Part shown: positions 7,871 to 16,503 of the stretch, one piece after another
Numbering within the stretch: position 1 is the stretch's first letter
How the letters are laid out: each line of letters opens with the position of its first letter
DNA from: an uncultured Sphingobacteriaceae bacterium
GTDB taxonomy: Bacteria > Bacteroidota > Bacteroidia > Sphingobacteriales > Sphingobacteriaceae
DNA: 64,000 nucleotides
Direction of reading: 5' to 3'
NCBI GenBank assembly: GCA_946480915.1
Contig: CAMLLO010000018.1
Coordinates: 1 to 64,000 of the forward strand
The notes under the pieces: model-generated
What the model was told of the DNA's origin: nothing
The model's input: the letters and a program-made list of their open reading frames with translations, nothing else
Databases searched by the model: none
Program-made: the position numbers and the translations under genes

Positions 7871-9283
7871 TTAGTTTTCGATTACATCCTTTTCAAATAC
7901 TTTAATGTCCCGTTCAACAGTTTTACCATTATTATTTACCAGTAAGGTGCCTTGCAGGTATTTTTCGTCATGCTGAGACGCATCCAATCCAAGTTCTTCA
8001 TCTTCTAATGATACACGAATTGGCTGAATCAAATTGATAAACTTAAATATGATGAAAGAAACCGTGAAGCTGTACGCTACAACAATTACTAACCCTTTTA
8101 ACTGAGTAAAGAAAAACGCTGCATTTCCATAAAATAAGCCATCGGCTCCGGCGCCATTTACTGTTTTAGTAGCAAATATGCCTGTTAGTATCATTCCGAC
8201 GATACCTCCCAAACCATGGCAAGGAAAAACATCTAAGGTATCATCAAGAGAAGATTTTTGTTTGTAATGCACAGCGATATTAGAAATTATCGCAGCTATA
8301 AATCCGATAAAAATACTTTGCGGTATTGCGACAAACCCTGCGGCAGGAGTTATAGCGACTAAACCAACTACCGCTCCTATACAAAATCCAAGAACAGACG
8401 GTTTTTTACCTCTAATCACATCGAAAAACATCCATGACAACCCGGCAGCCCCAGCAGCTGTATTTGTTGTTGCAAATGCCGAAACAGCTAAAGCGTTAGC
8501 TCCTAATGCAGATCCAGCGTTGAAACCGAACCAGCCAAACCACAGTAAACCTGTACCGATAAGTACGTAGGGAATGTTAGCTGGTGGAATCTCTCTTTGC
8601 TCTAAGTGAGATGTACGACGTTTTAAAACAAGCGCCCCGGCCAAAGCAGCACATCCTGCAGAAATATGAACAACTGTACCTCCGGCAAAATCAAGAACTC
8701 CCATTTGAAATAAGAATCCGTCTGGATGCCAGCTCCAATGTGCAAGAGGCGCATATACAAATAAGCTAAATAAAACGATAAATAAAATATACGAGGTAAA
8801 GCGAATACGTTCTGCAACAGCTCCAACAACCAGTCCAGGTGTGATAATTGCAAACATTAGCTGAAACAAAGCAAAAAGCGTCAAAGGAATGGTTGGTGCG
8901 AGACTCCAGGGAGCTCCCGAATTTACATCCTTAAAAAACAGAAAAGTTGACGGATCCCCGATGAACCCTCCAATTGATTTTCCGAAAGCTAAACTGAATC
9001 CTACCGTAACCCACAGTACGCTGACAATTCCAGCAGCCACCACACTTTTAATCATGGTAGAAATTACATTTTTACGATGCACCATTCCACCGTAAAAGAA
9101 TGCCAAACCTGGAGTCATCAAAAATACTAATGCTGTAGCAACGACAATCCATGCGATGTCCGCTCCATTATAAGTTTTTCCTCCATCATCAAAGTTCGGT
9201 AATACAGGGATAAAGATTGAGGCTAAGGCCACTGCAGTCAGCACCAGAAATGGTACGATCTGCTTGATTGATAATTTACTCAT
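7871..9283 (-). CDS. amt: Ammonium transporter, Amt family
   Basis: Amt channels carry ammonium across the inner membrane. This 470-residue protein has the expected eleven or so hydrophobic helices after an N-terminal signal-like segment. Family motifs are present: TPGLAFFYGGMV near residue 57, DFAGGTVVHISAG with the first pore histidine, and FPCHGLGGIVGMILTG with the second. The C-terminal tail contains ELGLDASQHDEKYLQG, matching the regulatory tail that contacts PII proteins. No glnK/PII gene is in the window. It is likely co-transcribed with the porin downstream. The N-terminal stretch IFIPVLPNFDDGGKTYNG is longer than in E. coli AmtB. Confidence 0.93.
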   Translation of the reverse strand: MSKLSIKQIVPFLVLTAVALASIFIPVLPNFDDGGKTYNGADIAWIVVATALVFLMTPGLAFFYGGMVHRKNVISTMIKSVVAAGIVSVLWVTVGFSLAFGKSIGGFIGDPSTFLFFKDVNSGAPWSLAPTIPLTLFALFQLMFAIITPGLVVGAVAERIRFTSYILFIVLFSLFVYAPLAHWSWHPDGFLFQMGVLDFAGGTVVHISAGCAALAGALVLKRRTSHLEQREIPPANIPYVLIGTGLLWFGWFGFNAGSALGANALAVSAFATTNTAAGAAGLSWMFFDVIRGKKPSVLGFCIGAVVGLVAITPAAGFVAIPQSIFIGFIAAIISNIAVHYKQKSSLDDTLDVFPCHGLGGIVGMILTGIFATKTVNGAGADGLFYGNAAFFFTQLKGLVIVVAYSFTVSFIIFKFINLIQPIRVSLEDEELGLDASQHDEKYLQGTLLVNNNGKTVERDIKVFEKDVIEN

Positions 9284-9621
9284 TTGTTTAGTTGTTTAGT
9301 GTTGTTATTGAATAATATCTGCAATAAAGTTAGACATATTTTTAAAAATTCATAACATTTTACAAGTTTTTTGAAAAAAAACCCCAAAAAATCAATTAAA
9401 CTACATACTAAATAAGAAATTGAGCTTTTTTAACCAATAAAGATTAATAAAAAGCACACAGATCCAATCATTTTACCAATTTAAAATAAAAAAGAGGGCC
9501 GACATACCGTCGAACCCTCCCAACACTAAACCAAATCGATAAAAATTACTAGAAAGCCATTATCTAGGATAATAATTTTCGATTACCAGGCTCCAAGTGA
9601 TTTTTTTAATACTTTTTGTCT
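9284..9621. other. Gap between the two amt genes
   Basis: This 338-base AT-rich gap holds no gene. It contains the terminator of the upstream amt gene (9488-9519) and presumably the promoter of the downstream one. I see TAACTTTA on the minus strand near 9330, a weak match to the -7 box. No classical sigma-54 site is evident. Confidence 0.5.
9488..9519 (-). terminator. Terminator of the upstream amt gene
   Basis: Read on the minus strand, GAGGGTTCGAC and GTCGGCCCTC pair with a small internal loop, and a run of T follows (A-run at 9488-9493 on the plus strand). It separates the two ammonium transporter transcripts. Confidence 0.7.
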
Positions 9622-10929
9622 TTATAATTCTTCATCGTGCTGACTCATATCCAAGCCAATCTCCTCGTCTTCGGCTGATACGCGAAGAGGACTAATTGCA
9701 TTTGTTATCAACAAAAGGATATATGAACCAATAAAAGCAAAGGCAGAAACCGCAACCAGGGCAATTAAATGCACCAAAAATAATTTGGTTTCACCAAAAT
9801 AAAGCCCATTACCTGTGGTATTTGCTGAATTCACGCCTTGATTAGCAAAAATACCCGTCATAAGCATTCCGACCATCCCTCCAACACCATGACATGGAAA
9901 CACATCAAGAGTATCGTCAATATTAGTACGGGTTCTCCATAAAACCACGAGATTACTAACAATTGCCGCAACCACTCCTATGATTATGGAGTGTGAAACG
10001 CTAACGAAACCTGCCGCAGGAGTGATCGCCACCAATCCAACTACCGCTCCAATACAAGCCCCCATTGCAGAAGGCTTTTTACCTCTTGCCATGTCGAAGA
10101 AAATCCAGGCCATCGCGGCTGCAGCGGAAGCCGTAGTAGTAGTTGCCAGAGCGGTTGCAGCTAAGGTACCCGCGCCAACAGCAGAACCAGCATTGAATCC
10201 AAACCAGCCAAACCACAACAAGCCTGTCCCAAGAATCACATAACTCACACGTGCAGGTGTATGTTCCGGCATTGTTCGCTTCTTTAAGAACAATGCAGAT
10301 GCAAGCGCAGCCCAGCCCGCAGACATATGAACAACCGTACCACCGGCAAAATCAAGCACACCTAATTCAAATAACACCCCGTGAGGATGCCATGTAGCAT
10401 GCGCCAAAGGCGCATAAATACAAATCATAAATAAGCAAAGAAAAATAAGGTAAGAGTTAAAGCGAATTCTTTCTGCAAAAGCACCAGTAATTAACGCCGG
10501 GGTAATTACAGCGAACTTCAACTGGAACATTGCGAACAACACCAATGGTATTGTAGGAGCCAGCGACCATACCGCATTTCCAACCATTCCCTTCATCATA
10601 AAAAAGGTACCCGGATTCCCAATAACGCCACCAATATCGTCTCCAAAAGCTAGACTAAACCCAAAAATGACCCACAAAATAGTTATAAGCCCCATACATA
10701 CAAGACTTTGCAGCATAGTGGAAATAACATTTTTCTTTCTAACCATACCGCCATAGAAATATGCAAGTCCAGGTGTCATTAATAAGACTAAAGCAGTAGC
10801 AACCAATAACCATGCGGTATCTCCGGTATCAATTTTGTTTTCCGCAATATTTACTACTTCTACTGAAGGATAAAGAAGGCCAAGCACAACGGCTACAACC
10901 AATAATAAAAAGGGTAATACTTTTTTCAT
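9622..10929 (-). CDS. amt: Second ammonium transporter, Amt family
   Basis: A 435-residue paralogue of the neighbouring Amt protein. It shares TPGLAYFYGGMVRKKNVIST, DFAGGTVVHMSAGWAALA, LLWFGWFGFNAGSA and FPCHGVGGMVGMLMTG, so both pore histidines are kept. The tail EEIGLDMSQHDEEL is shorter than that of the downstream paralogue. A good terminator lies behind it, so it is a separate transcription unit. The tandem pair looks like an old duplication whose members could differ in affinity or regulation. Confidence 0.93.
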   Translation of the reverse strand: MKKVLPFLLLVVAVVLGLLYPSVEVVNIAENKIDTGDTAWLLVATALVLLMTPGLAYFYGGMVRKKNVISTMLQSLVCMGLITILWVIFGFSLAFGDDIGGVIGNPGTFFMMKGMVGNAVWSLAPTIPLVLFAMFQLKFAVITPALITGAFAERIRFNSYLIFLCLFMICIYAPLAHATWHPHGVLFELGVLDFAGGTVVHMSAGWAALASALFLKKRTMPEHTPARVSYVILGTGLLWFGWFGFNAGSAVGAGTLAATALATTTTASAAAAMAWIFFDMARGKKPSAMGACIGAVVGLVAITPAAGFVSVSHSIIIGVVAAIVSNLVVLWRTRTNIDDTLDVFPCHGVGGMVGMLMTGIFANQGVNSANTTGNGLYFGETKLFLVHLIALVAVSAFAFIGSYILLLITNAISPLRVSAEDEEIGLDMSQHDEEL

Positions 10930-11516
10930 CTTAATTGTTTAAAGTGTTGAGTAAGTGGATTAATTGCGCATAACGAGCTTTCGTCGAGCGATTGAGTTTT
11001 TTTTAATAGCTATGAGATCATCTTTCCATTTAATTTAAGTTTTAAGTTTAAAACACCAATATATTTTCGATTAAAAATAATTATAAAGCAAAATACCAAG
11101 ATGATACCATCTTATTTTTAATAAGATAAATTAAAACTAGCAATATTTTTAAATAAACAAGCAATTTAAGTCACAATTTGTTAAAAATAACTGAAAAAAG
11201 AATAGACAATAAAACCATAGATAGAACAAAACGGCTAAAACAAGAAGACATGTTTGAATAAAAGCCTTCATCAAGCAATAAGACTAACTTCTTGATGGAA
11301 GACCAACAAAAAATAATCGATTTTTTGGCTGATAAGGAATAAAAAAGATAGACTTTAGAATTAAACCCGCGGAACTTAAGAGTAATTTAGAAATAGAGTG
11401 GAGCGAAAAATTCTTTTACTGAGATGCCACAACTAAAGCTTGTTCATCGATATACCAGGAACTAAAGGGTGAAAACCGCAAGGGAAAATCTGGAAGGTGA
11501 CCGGAGTCGTCACCGA
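10930..11516. other. 587-base AT-rich gap upstream of amt
   Basis: No intact gene is visible. The left half is the promoter region of the amt gene; I find no exact TAnnTTTG box. The right half has a near-perfect hairpin around 11271-11300 (CTTCATCAAG against CTTGATGGAAG) and two short plus-strand frames (11295-11342 and 11336-11419) that would join after one frameshift, plus a further open stretch to 11500. These may be remains of a dead gene. Confidence 0.45.
11496..11514 (-). terminator. Weak hairpin after the radical SAM gene
   Basis: GGTGAC and GTCACC (11496-11501, 11509-11514) form a 6-bp stem just past the stop codon at 11517. No long T-run follows on the minus strand, so the assignment is weak. 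Confidence 0.35.
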
Positions 11517-12491
11517 TTAATTGGTTGAAGCAAAAATATAATTGCTCCCCTGCATAACACCCCGGCTTTCGAGAGTCTTATCAATAAAGGTTTGAATCTG
11601 TGATTTCTTAACTCCCCAGTTTGGCGCAATTAACAAATCAAAGTCAGCTATGCCGAATAAACGTTGAATTATGATATCTGGCCGAAGCAATGGAATAAAT
11701 TCAGCCAGAAAATCAGTATACTCTTCGAGGGTGAAGACTTTAAACGGCTCTCTTTTATATTGCACTCCCATTATTGAACCCTCAACAATATGCAAATGAT
11801 GAAGCTTTACAAATTTGATCTGTGGGAAGCGGTTAATTTCATCGGCATACCTAAGCATCATCTCTTTGCTTTCCCAAGGAAAACCGAATATGGTATGTAC
11901 ACAAACTTCCAATGGAGAATTATCTACCAGATTCAATGTATGTTCTAATTCTTCATGAGAGCAACCTCTATTTATTCGCAAAAGAGTATCGTTATAGATA
12001 GATTCCATCCCCATTTCAAGATCGACATCCAAACCCAGAGCTAGATAGCTCTCTAACAACTTAATTTTTTCCTCATCGATACAATCCGGGCGGGTACCAA
12101 CGGACAATCCTACTATATTACCAGGTGAAATACTTTCAGCAATCTGAATTGCTTCATCGTACATAGCTTTGAGATAATGTGCAGGTGCGTAGGTATTGGT
12201 ATTGGGCTGAAAATAAATAATAAACTTTTCTGCAGCATAACCAGTGATAGCACGATCGATTCCGCGTTCGATCTGTTCACGGATATTAGGAGTACTCCGG
12301 GATAATTCAGGCGTAAACGAATCTACATTGCAATACGAACAACCTCCATATCCTTTACTACCATCCCGATTCGGACAGGTAAAACCACCATCAACAATAA
12401 TTTTGAACACACGCTTGCCATTGTACTTTTGCTTTAAATAAGCACCATAATGGTTATAAGGTTTCTGTCCAAAATCTAAAGGTGTACCCAT
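11517..12491 (-). CDS. Radical SAM protein, YhcC / TIGR01212 family
   Basis: This 324-residue protein has the radical SAM cluster motif in the variant form of the YhcC family: CPNRDGSKGYGGCSYC, where the first cysteine is spaced widely from the CxxC pair. Further family features are FQPNTNTYAP, GTRPDCI and the conserved VKLHHLHIVEG. Such proteins bind a 4Fe-4S cluster and S-adenosylmethionine; the reaction of this family is not established as far as I know. It is transcribed divergently from corA from a shared control region. Confidence 0.85.
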   Translation of the reverse strand: MGTPLDFGQKPYNHYGAYLKQKYNGKRVFKIIVDGGFTCPNRDGSKGYGGCSYCNVDSFTPELSRSTPNIREQIERGIDRAITGYAAEKFIIYFQPNTNTYAPAHYLKAMYDEAIQIAESISPGNIVGLSVGTRPDCIDEEKIKLLESYLALGLDVDLEMGMESIYNDTLLRINRGCSHEELEHTLNLVDNSPLEVCVHTIFGFPWESKEMMLRYADEINRFPQIKFVKLHHLHIVEGSIMGVQYKREPFKVFTLEEYTDFLAEFIPLLRPDIIIQRLFGIADFDLLIAPNWGVKKSQIQTFIDKTLESRGVMQGSNYIFASTN

Positions 12492-12573
12492 GAGTTTAAA
12501 GTATTTCGAGTTCAGCCAATTAAATAAGCCACATTAAGGTTCATTTATATCAGTCCTTAATTTTACTTTTATC

Positions 12574-12581
12574 TAGCTTTG
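12574..12581 (+). promoter_or_regulatory. -7 box of corA
   Basis: TAGCTTTG matches TAnnTTTG, giving a leader of about 37 bases to the ATG at 12625. It directly abuts an opposing box on the other strand. Confidence 0.55.
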
Positions 12582-12589
12582 CAAAGATA
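12582..12589 (-). promoter_or_regulatory. -7 box of the radical SAM gene
   Basis: CAAAGATA on the plus strand reads TATCTTTG on the minus strand, an exact -7 match. The leader to the start at 12491 would be about 84 bases. Because it abuts the corA box, polymerases for the two genes cannot bind at the same time. Confidence 0.5.
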
Positions 12590-12624
12590 CATATTCAACT
12601 TGGTGAAAGTTTAGCAGGAATCAG

Positions 12625-13578
12625 ATGTTACGTATATATTATAAAAAAGACCGGCGTTTAGCTAAAGAAACCGAGTTAGAGTTACTTAGAGAAATCCCCC
12701 TTGAGAGTTTAATATGGGTGGACCTTCAAAATCCTACGATAAAGGAAAAAGTAACCATTGAAACATATTTCGATATTAAATACTCCTCGGAAGAAGAATC
12801 GCAGGAAATTGAAAGCTCATCCAGATTTAGCGAAGTTGAAGAGGAGATAATCATAAATTCGAATTTTTTATCATTTCATCAAAAGGGATTTTCCTATTGT
12901 CCGGTTTCGGTAATCCTCGAAAAAGGCATTTTGTTTACCTACCGGGATGATGACTTAAAAACATTCAGCGAATCGGTAAAAAGAATTAAAGCAAGTCCGG
13001 GATCTTTCAGTAACGGATATCAGATATTGCTCACAATTCTCGAAACTTCAATTGATTTAGACGCAGACCTCATCGAAGGGCTGGCTAAACAAATCGCCGA
13101 TCTCAATCAACAATTAATACTTAAAAAAGATCGTCCGGATGAAGAAATTTTAATTCAACTGTCGCTGTTTCAAAATGAAACGATGTCTTTGAGAGAAAAC
13201 ATCATTGACAAGCAGCGTTTAATTTCATCTTTAATGAAGAGTCATATTTTTCCGGAGGAATATAAAAGTGTTTTGCGAATAATGATCCGGGACATAAGTT
13301 CCATTCTGGAACATAATAAGTTTGCATTTGAGCGTCTGGAATATTTGCAGAATACATTCATGGGCTTTGTAAATATTGAACAAAATCGAATTATTAAAAT
13401 ATTTACCGTTGCAACAGTTGCATTTATGCCCCCAACGTTGATTGCAAGTATATATGGAATGAATTTCAAGTTCATGCCCGAATTACAATGGGATTATGGC
13501 TACGCCATCGCAATTTTACTAATGATTTCATCTTCAGTTCTTACGCTGATATATTTCAAGAAAAGAAACTGGCTTTAG
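12625..13578 (+). CDS. corA: CorA-family magnesium/divalent cation transporter
   Basis: CorA proteins are pentameric inner-membrane channels for Mg2+ and related ions. The 317-residue protein has a long cytoplasmic N-terminal domain with many charged residues and a helical stalk (about 150-245). Two C-terminal membrane helices follow, with the signature YGMN at the end of the first (GMN about residue 282). The basic end KKRNWL is typical. An acidic insert (SSEEESQEIESSSRFSEVEE, about residues 53-72) is rich in serine and glutamate. Confidence 0.9.
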   Translation: MLRIYYKKDRRLAKETELELLREIPLESLIWVDLQNPTIKEKVTIETYFDIKYSSEEESQEIESSSRFSEVEEEIIINSNFLSFHQKGFSYCPVSVILEKGILFTYRDDDLKTFSESVKRIKASPGSFSNGYQILLTILETSIDLDADLIEGLAKQIADLNQQLILKKDRPDEEILIQLSLFQNETMSLRENIIDKQRLISSLMKSHIFPEEYKSVLRIMIRDISSILEHNKFAFERLEYLQNTFMGFVNIEQNRIIKIFTVATVAFMPPTLIASIYGMNFKFMPELQWDYGYAIAILLMISSSVLTLIYFKKRNWL

Positions 13579-13662
13579 CAACCCTCAAAAACCTGCTCAA
13601 ATGTACATGTACATCCATGGATCTGTTTTAAACTAATTCGGGTCGGGTGATGTTTAGCATTC

Positions 13663-14382
13663 ATGATAAAATGGCACATCGGCTGTTCGGGATTTCATTA
13701 TAAACACTGGAAAGGGACGTTCTACCCGGAAAAGTTAGCACAAAGTAAATGGTTTGATTATTACTGCCAGTTCTTTAATACGCTCGAACTAAATGTAACC
13801 TTTTATAGATTTCCTAAACTTTCATTTCTGGAGAACTGGCACTCCAGGAGTCCGGACAACTTTCGGTTTGCAGTCAAAGCGCCCAGGGCCATAACACATT
13901 ATAAAAAATTTAATGGTGTAACAGATTTGCTATCCAGCTTTTACAATACGGTACGAGATGGACTAAAAGGAAAGCTGGGTTGTATATTATTTCAATTGCC
14001 TCCAAACTTTCACTATTCGGAGGAACATTTACAGAGGATCGTCAATAATCTTGATAACTCTTTTTTAAACGTGCTTGAATTCCGACATGAAAGCTGGTGG
14101 ATTGATGATGTTTATGACGAATTGCATAAGAACAACATCACCTTCTGTGGAATGAGTCACCCCACTCTACCTGAGGATATAGTAAGCAACGCTTCTTTGC
14201 TTTATTACCGGATGCACGGCAAAGGCGAGTTGTATGCGTCGAATTATGAAAACTCAGAACTTCAAAATATTGTAAATAAAATCAAATCGAACAAACAGGT
14301 AACTGAAGCCTATATATTTTTCAATAATGACATACATACGTATGCGATTCATAACGCATTAGCAATACTGAAAATCATTTAA
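13663..14382 (+). CDS. DUF72 domain-containing protein
   Basis: A 239-residue protein of the DUF72 family (YecE-like), a TIM-barrel fold of unknown reaction related by structure to endonuclease IV-type barrels. The N-terminal GCSGFHYKHWKGTFYPEKL and the central FRFAVKAPRAITHYK, LGCILFQLPPNF and EFRHESWW are the family hallmarks. It is complete. The neighbouring corA ends 85 bases upstream, and the next gene converges, so it is probably a single-gene unit. No promoter box stands out. Confidence 0.85.
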   Translation: MIKWHIGCSGFHYKHWKGTFYPEKLAQSKWFDYYCQFFNTLELNVTFYRFPKLSFLENWHSRSPDNFRFAVKAPRAITHYKKFNGVTDLLSSFYNTVRDGLKGKLGCILFQLPPNFHYSEEHLQRIVNNLDNSFLNVLEFRHESWWIDDVYDELHKNNITFCGMSHPTLPEDIVSNASLLYYRMHGKGELYASNYENSELQNIVNKIKSNKQVTEAYIFFNNDIHTYAIHNALAILKII

Positions 14383-14417
14383 AATTTAATTAAAGGAACA
14401 GCGCCCGTCTTGACAAA

Positions 14418-14960
14418 TTATTGCCCCTCTTTTTTCCAATACTCCAATAGAGGACCTTCGCTTCCAAATACAGGGTCTTCGTTTGGTATACCAACTGAAG
14501 CAATTTCTTGTATTATGGTTTCTCTGCCTTCTTCATTCCCATACTTCATATCGTATGGTTTACCTTCGGGATAAGCACCCACACACGTAAAATCATGACT
14601 GCATTTTAAATTTTTATGAGCAACACCAGCAGGTATTATTACTACATCTCCCCTTACTAACTCAACACATGTACCCTCCGGCCCACCTAAAACGATATCG
14701 GCGGTGCCACAGAAAACGCCAAGCACTTCATGAGTTGAGCTATGGTAATGATCGTAATCGAACACTGTATCCTTCCAGCTATTTGTCCAATTATTTTTTT
14801 TAAATAATTCAATGATAGTGTCGATTTCATCACCTGGATGAAGGTGTAAAGCACCCTTATAGATTAGAACTGGCAAATGGGGGTTATTGGGAAAACGACC
14901 GTCATCTTCAAAAATATGGGTGGCAATGTGCCCATGGATTACTTCTGCTGTATGATTCAT
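14418..14960 (-). CDS. Cupin-domain protein, YjlB-like
   Basis: A 180-residue single cupin similar to Bacillus subtilis YjlB. The first metal-binding motif is in DYDHYHSSTHEVLGVF and the second in IPAGVAHKNLKC. The opening DDGRFPNNPHLPVLIYKG is typical of this subgroup. Substrate and reaction are unknown; cupins of this kind usually bind Fe, Mn or Zn. No signal peptide is present, so it is cytoplasmic. It converges with the DUF72 gene, 35 bases apart, and I see no strong terminator between them. Confidence 0.8.
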   Translation of the reverse strand: MNHTAEVIHGHIATHIFEDDGRFPNNPHLPVLIYKGALHLHPGDEIDTIIELFKKNNWTNSWKDTVFDYDHYHSSTHEVLGVFCGTADIVLGGPEGTCVELVRGDVVIIPAGVAHKNLKCSHDFTCVGAYPEGKPYDMKYGNEEGRETIIQEIASVGIPNEDPVFGSEGPLLEYWKKEGQ

Positions 14961-15026
14961 TTTAATATCATTGAACTATACTAACATTTAAAATCAATTA
15001 GTGATTTATTTATTATAAAATAGCCA

Positions 15027-15950
15027 CTAGACCATTTTATTACGCTTTATCAGATAGGAATGTAATACAGGATAAAAGCCTGCATTAATATCGGCGTCGA
15101 TTAAATCTATGTGGTACTGTGTACATTTTTGTTGAAGTGCCTGGCGGAAACTCTCTACAGAACTAGTGTAATTGTCCTTAACCTGTGATGGATGAACTTT
15201 AAGTTCTTCACCAGTTTCCATATCAATAAAATGATACGGCCGGTTCTCGAAGTTAAAATCCAATTCCTTACTATGATCGAGCACATTAAATATTATCACC
15301 TCGTGTTTATTATACTTAAGATGCTGCAATGCTGAGAATATTTCATTCAAGCCTTCTTCATTGAGTCCAGTTTCGAACATATCGCTAAAAATAATAACCA
15401 TTGAGCGCTTATGGATCAGTTCGGCTATTTCGTGTAAAGAATTCGCAACTGATGTTTTCGATCCTTTGCTGTCTTGAGACATTAATCTTTCGAGTTCGGC
15501 AAATAAGTACTTTTGATGAACTGAGGTCGATTTCGCGGGGGTTGAAATATGCAGCTTATCAGAAAAGCAACTGAGACCGAAGGCATCGCGTTGTTTCTTA
15601 AACAAATACATTAATGATGCAGCCGAATAAACCGAAAAAAGAAGCTTGTTGAATTTTTTCTCAGGAAAATACATCGAAGAGGAAACATCCATAACCAAGT
15701 GGCAACGCAAATTGGTCTCTTCTTCAAAACGTTTTACAAATAGTTTATCTGTTCTACCGTAGAGTTTCCAGTCGATATTTTTCACAGACTCACCGCTATT
15801 ATACTGCCTATGCTCTGCAAATTCAACAGAGAAACCATGAAAAGGGCTTTTATGCAAACCCGTGATAAAACCCTCGACTACCTGGCGGGCGAGCAACTCA
15901 AGGTTTCCAAAATCTTGTAAGTCTTTGTACGTGTTTAAATCGGGCAGCAT
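15027..15950 (-). CDS. DUF58 / von Willebrand A-like domain protein
   Basis: A 307-residue DUF58 protein, a family with a von Willebrand A-type fold. The hallmark near the N-terminus is EHRQYNSGESVKNIDWKLYG followed by KLFVKRFEEETNL, then the metal-site-like VMDVSSSMYF (DxSxS). Members usually pair with MoxR AAA+ ATPases in chaperone-like systems, but no moxR is adjacent here. It is cytoplasmic with no membrane segments. The trxA terminator separates it from the trxA transcript upstream. Confidence 0.85.
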   Translation of the reverse strand: MLPDLNTYKDLQDFGNLELLARQVVEGFITGLHKSPFHGFSVEFAEHRQYNSGESVKNIDWKLYGRTDKLFVKRFEEETNLRCHLVMDVSSSMYFPEKKFNKLLFSVYSAASLMYLFKKQRDAFGLSCFSDKLHISTPAKSTSVHQKYLFAELERLMSQDSKGSKTSVANSLHEIAELIHKRSMVIIFSDMFETGLNEEGLNEIFSALQHLKYNKHEVIIFNVLDHSKELDFNFENRPYHFIDMETGEELKVHPSQVKDNYTSSVESFRQALQQKCTQYHIDLIDADINAGFYPVLHSYLIKRNKMV

Positions 15951-15995
15951 AATGCAATTTACATTTTTAGAATACGATTAGCCGATTTTAGGCAC

Positions 15996-16028
15996 AAAAA
16001 AGTCCACCCATGTTTAACGAGTGGACTT
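15996..16028 (-). terminator. trxA terminator
   Basis: On the minus strand AAGTCCAC and GTGGACTT pair across a 13-base loop and are followed by TTTTT. It lies about 20 bases beyond the trxA stop. Confidence 0.8.
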
Positions 16029-16049
16029 ATACTGTATTACAATTAATTT

Positions 16050-16370
<321 letters not shown>

Positions 16371-16396
16371 GATATATATGTATTATGTTATGAATT

Positions 16397-16427
16397 CAAA
16401 ACTACGTAACAAAAACCTATCCACAAA
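16397..16427 (-). promoter_or_regulatory. trxA promoter
   Basis: On the minus strand, TAGTTTTG (16397-16404) is an exact -7 box and TTTG (16424-16427) a -33 element with a 19-base spacer. The leader to the start at 16370 is about 20 bases. Confidence 0.7.
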
Positions 16428-16503
16428 TTTTGCCAGACATTCTGACAGGGGGATGATTATCCTAAAAGTATAAAGAACTAAGGCTGCGCACCATCGATCA
16501 ATA

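Noticed and set aside
13601..13620. TGTACATGTACA and TCCATGGA palindromes after corA
   Set aside because: They are short and have no T-run or repeated partner; chance is a sufficient explanation.
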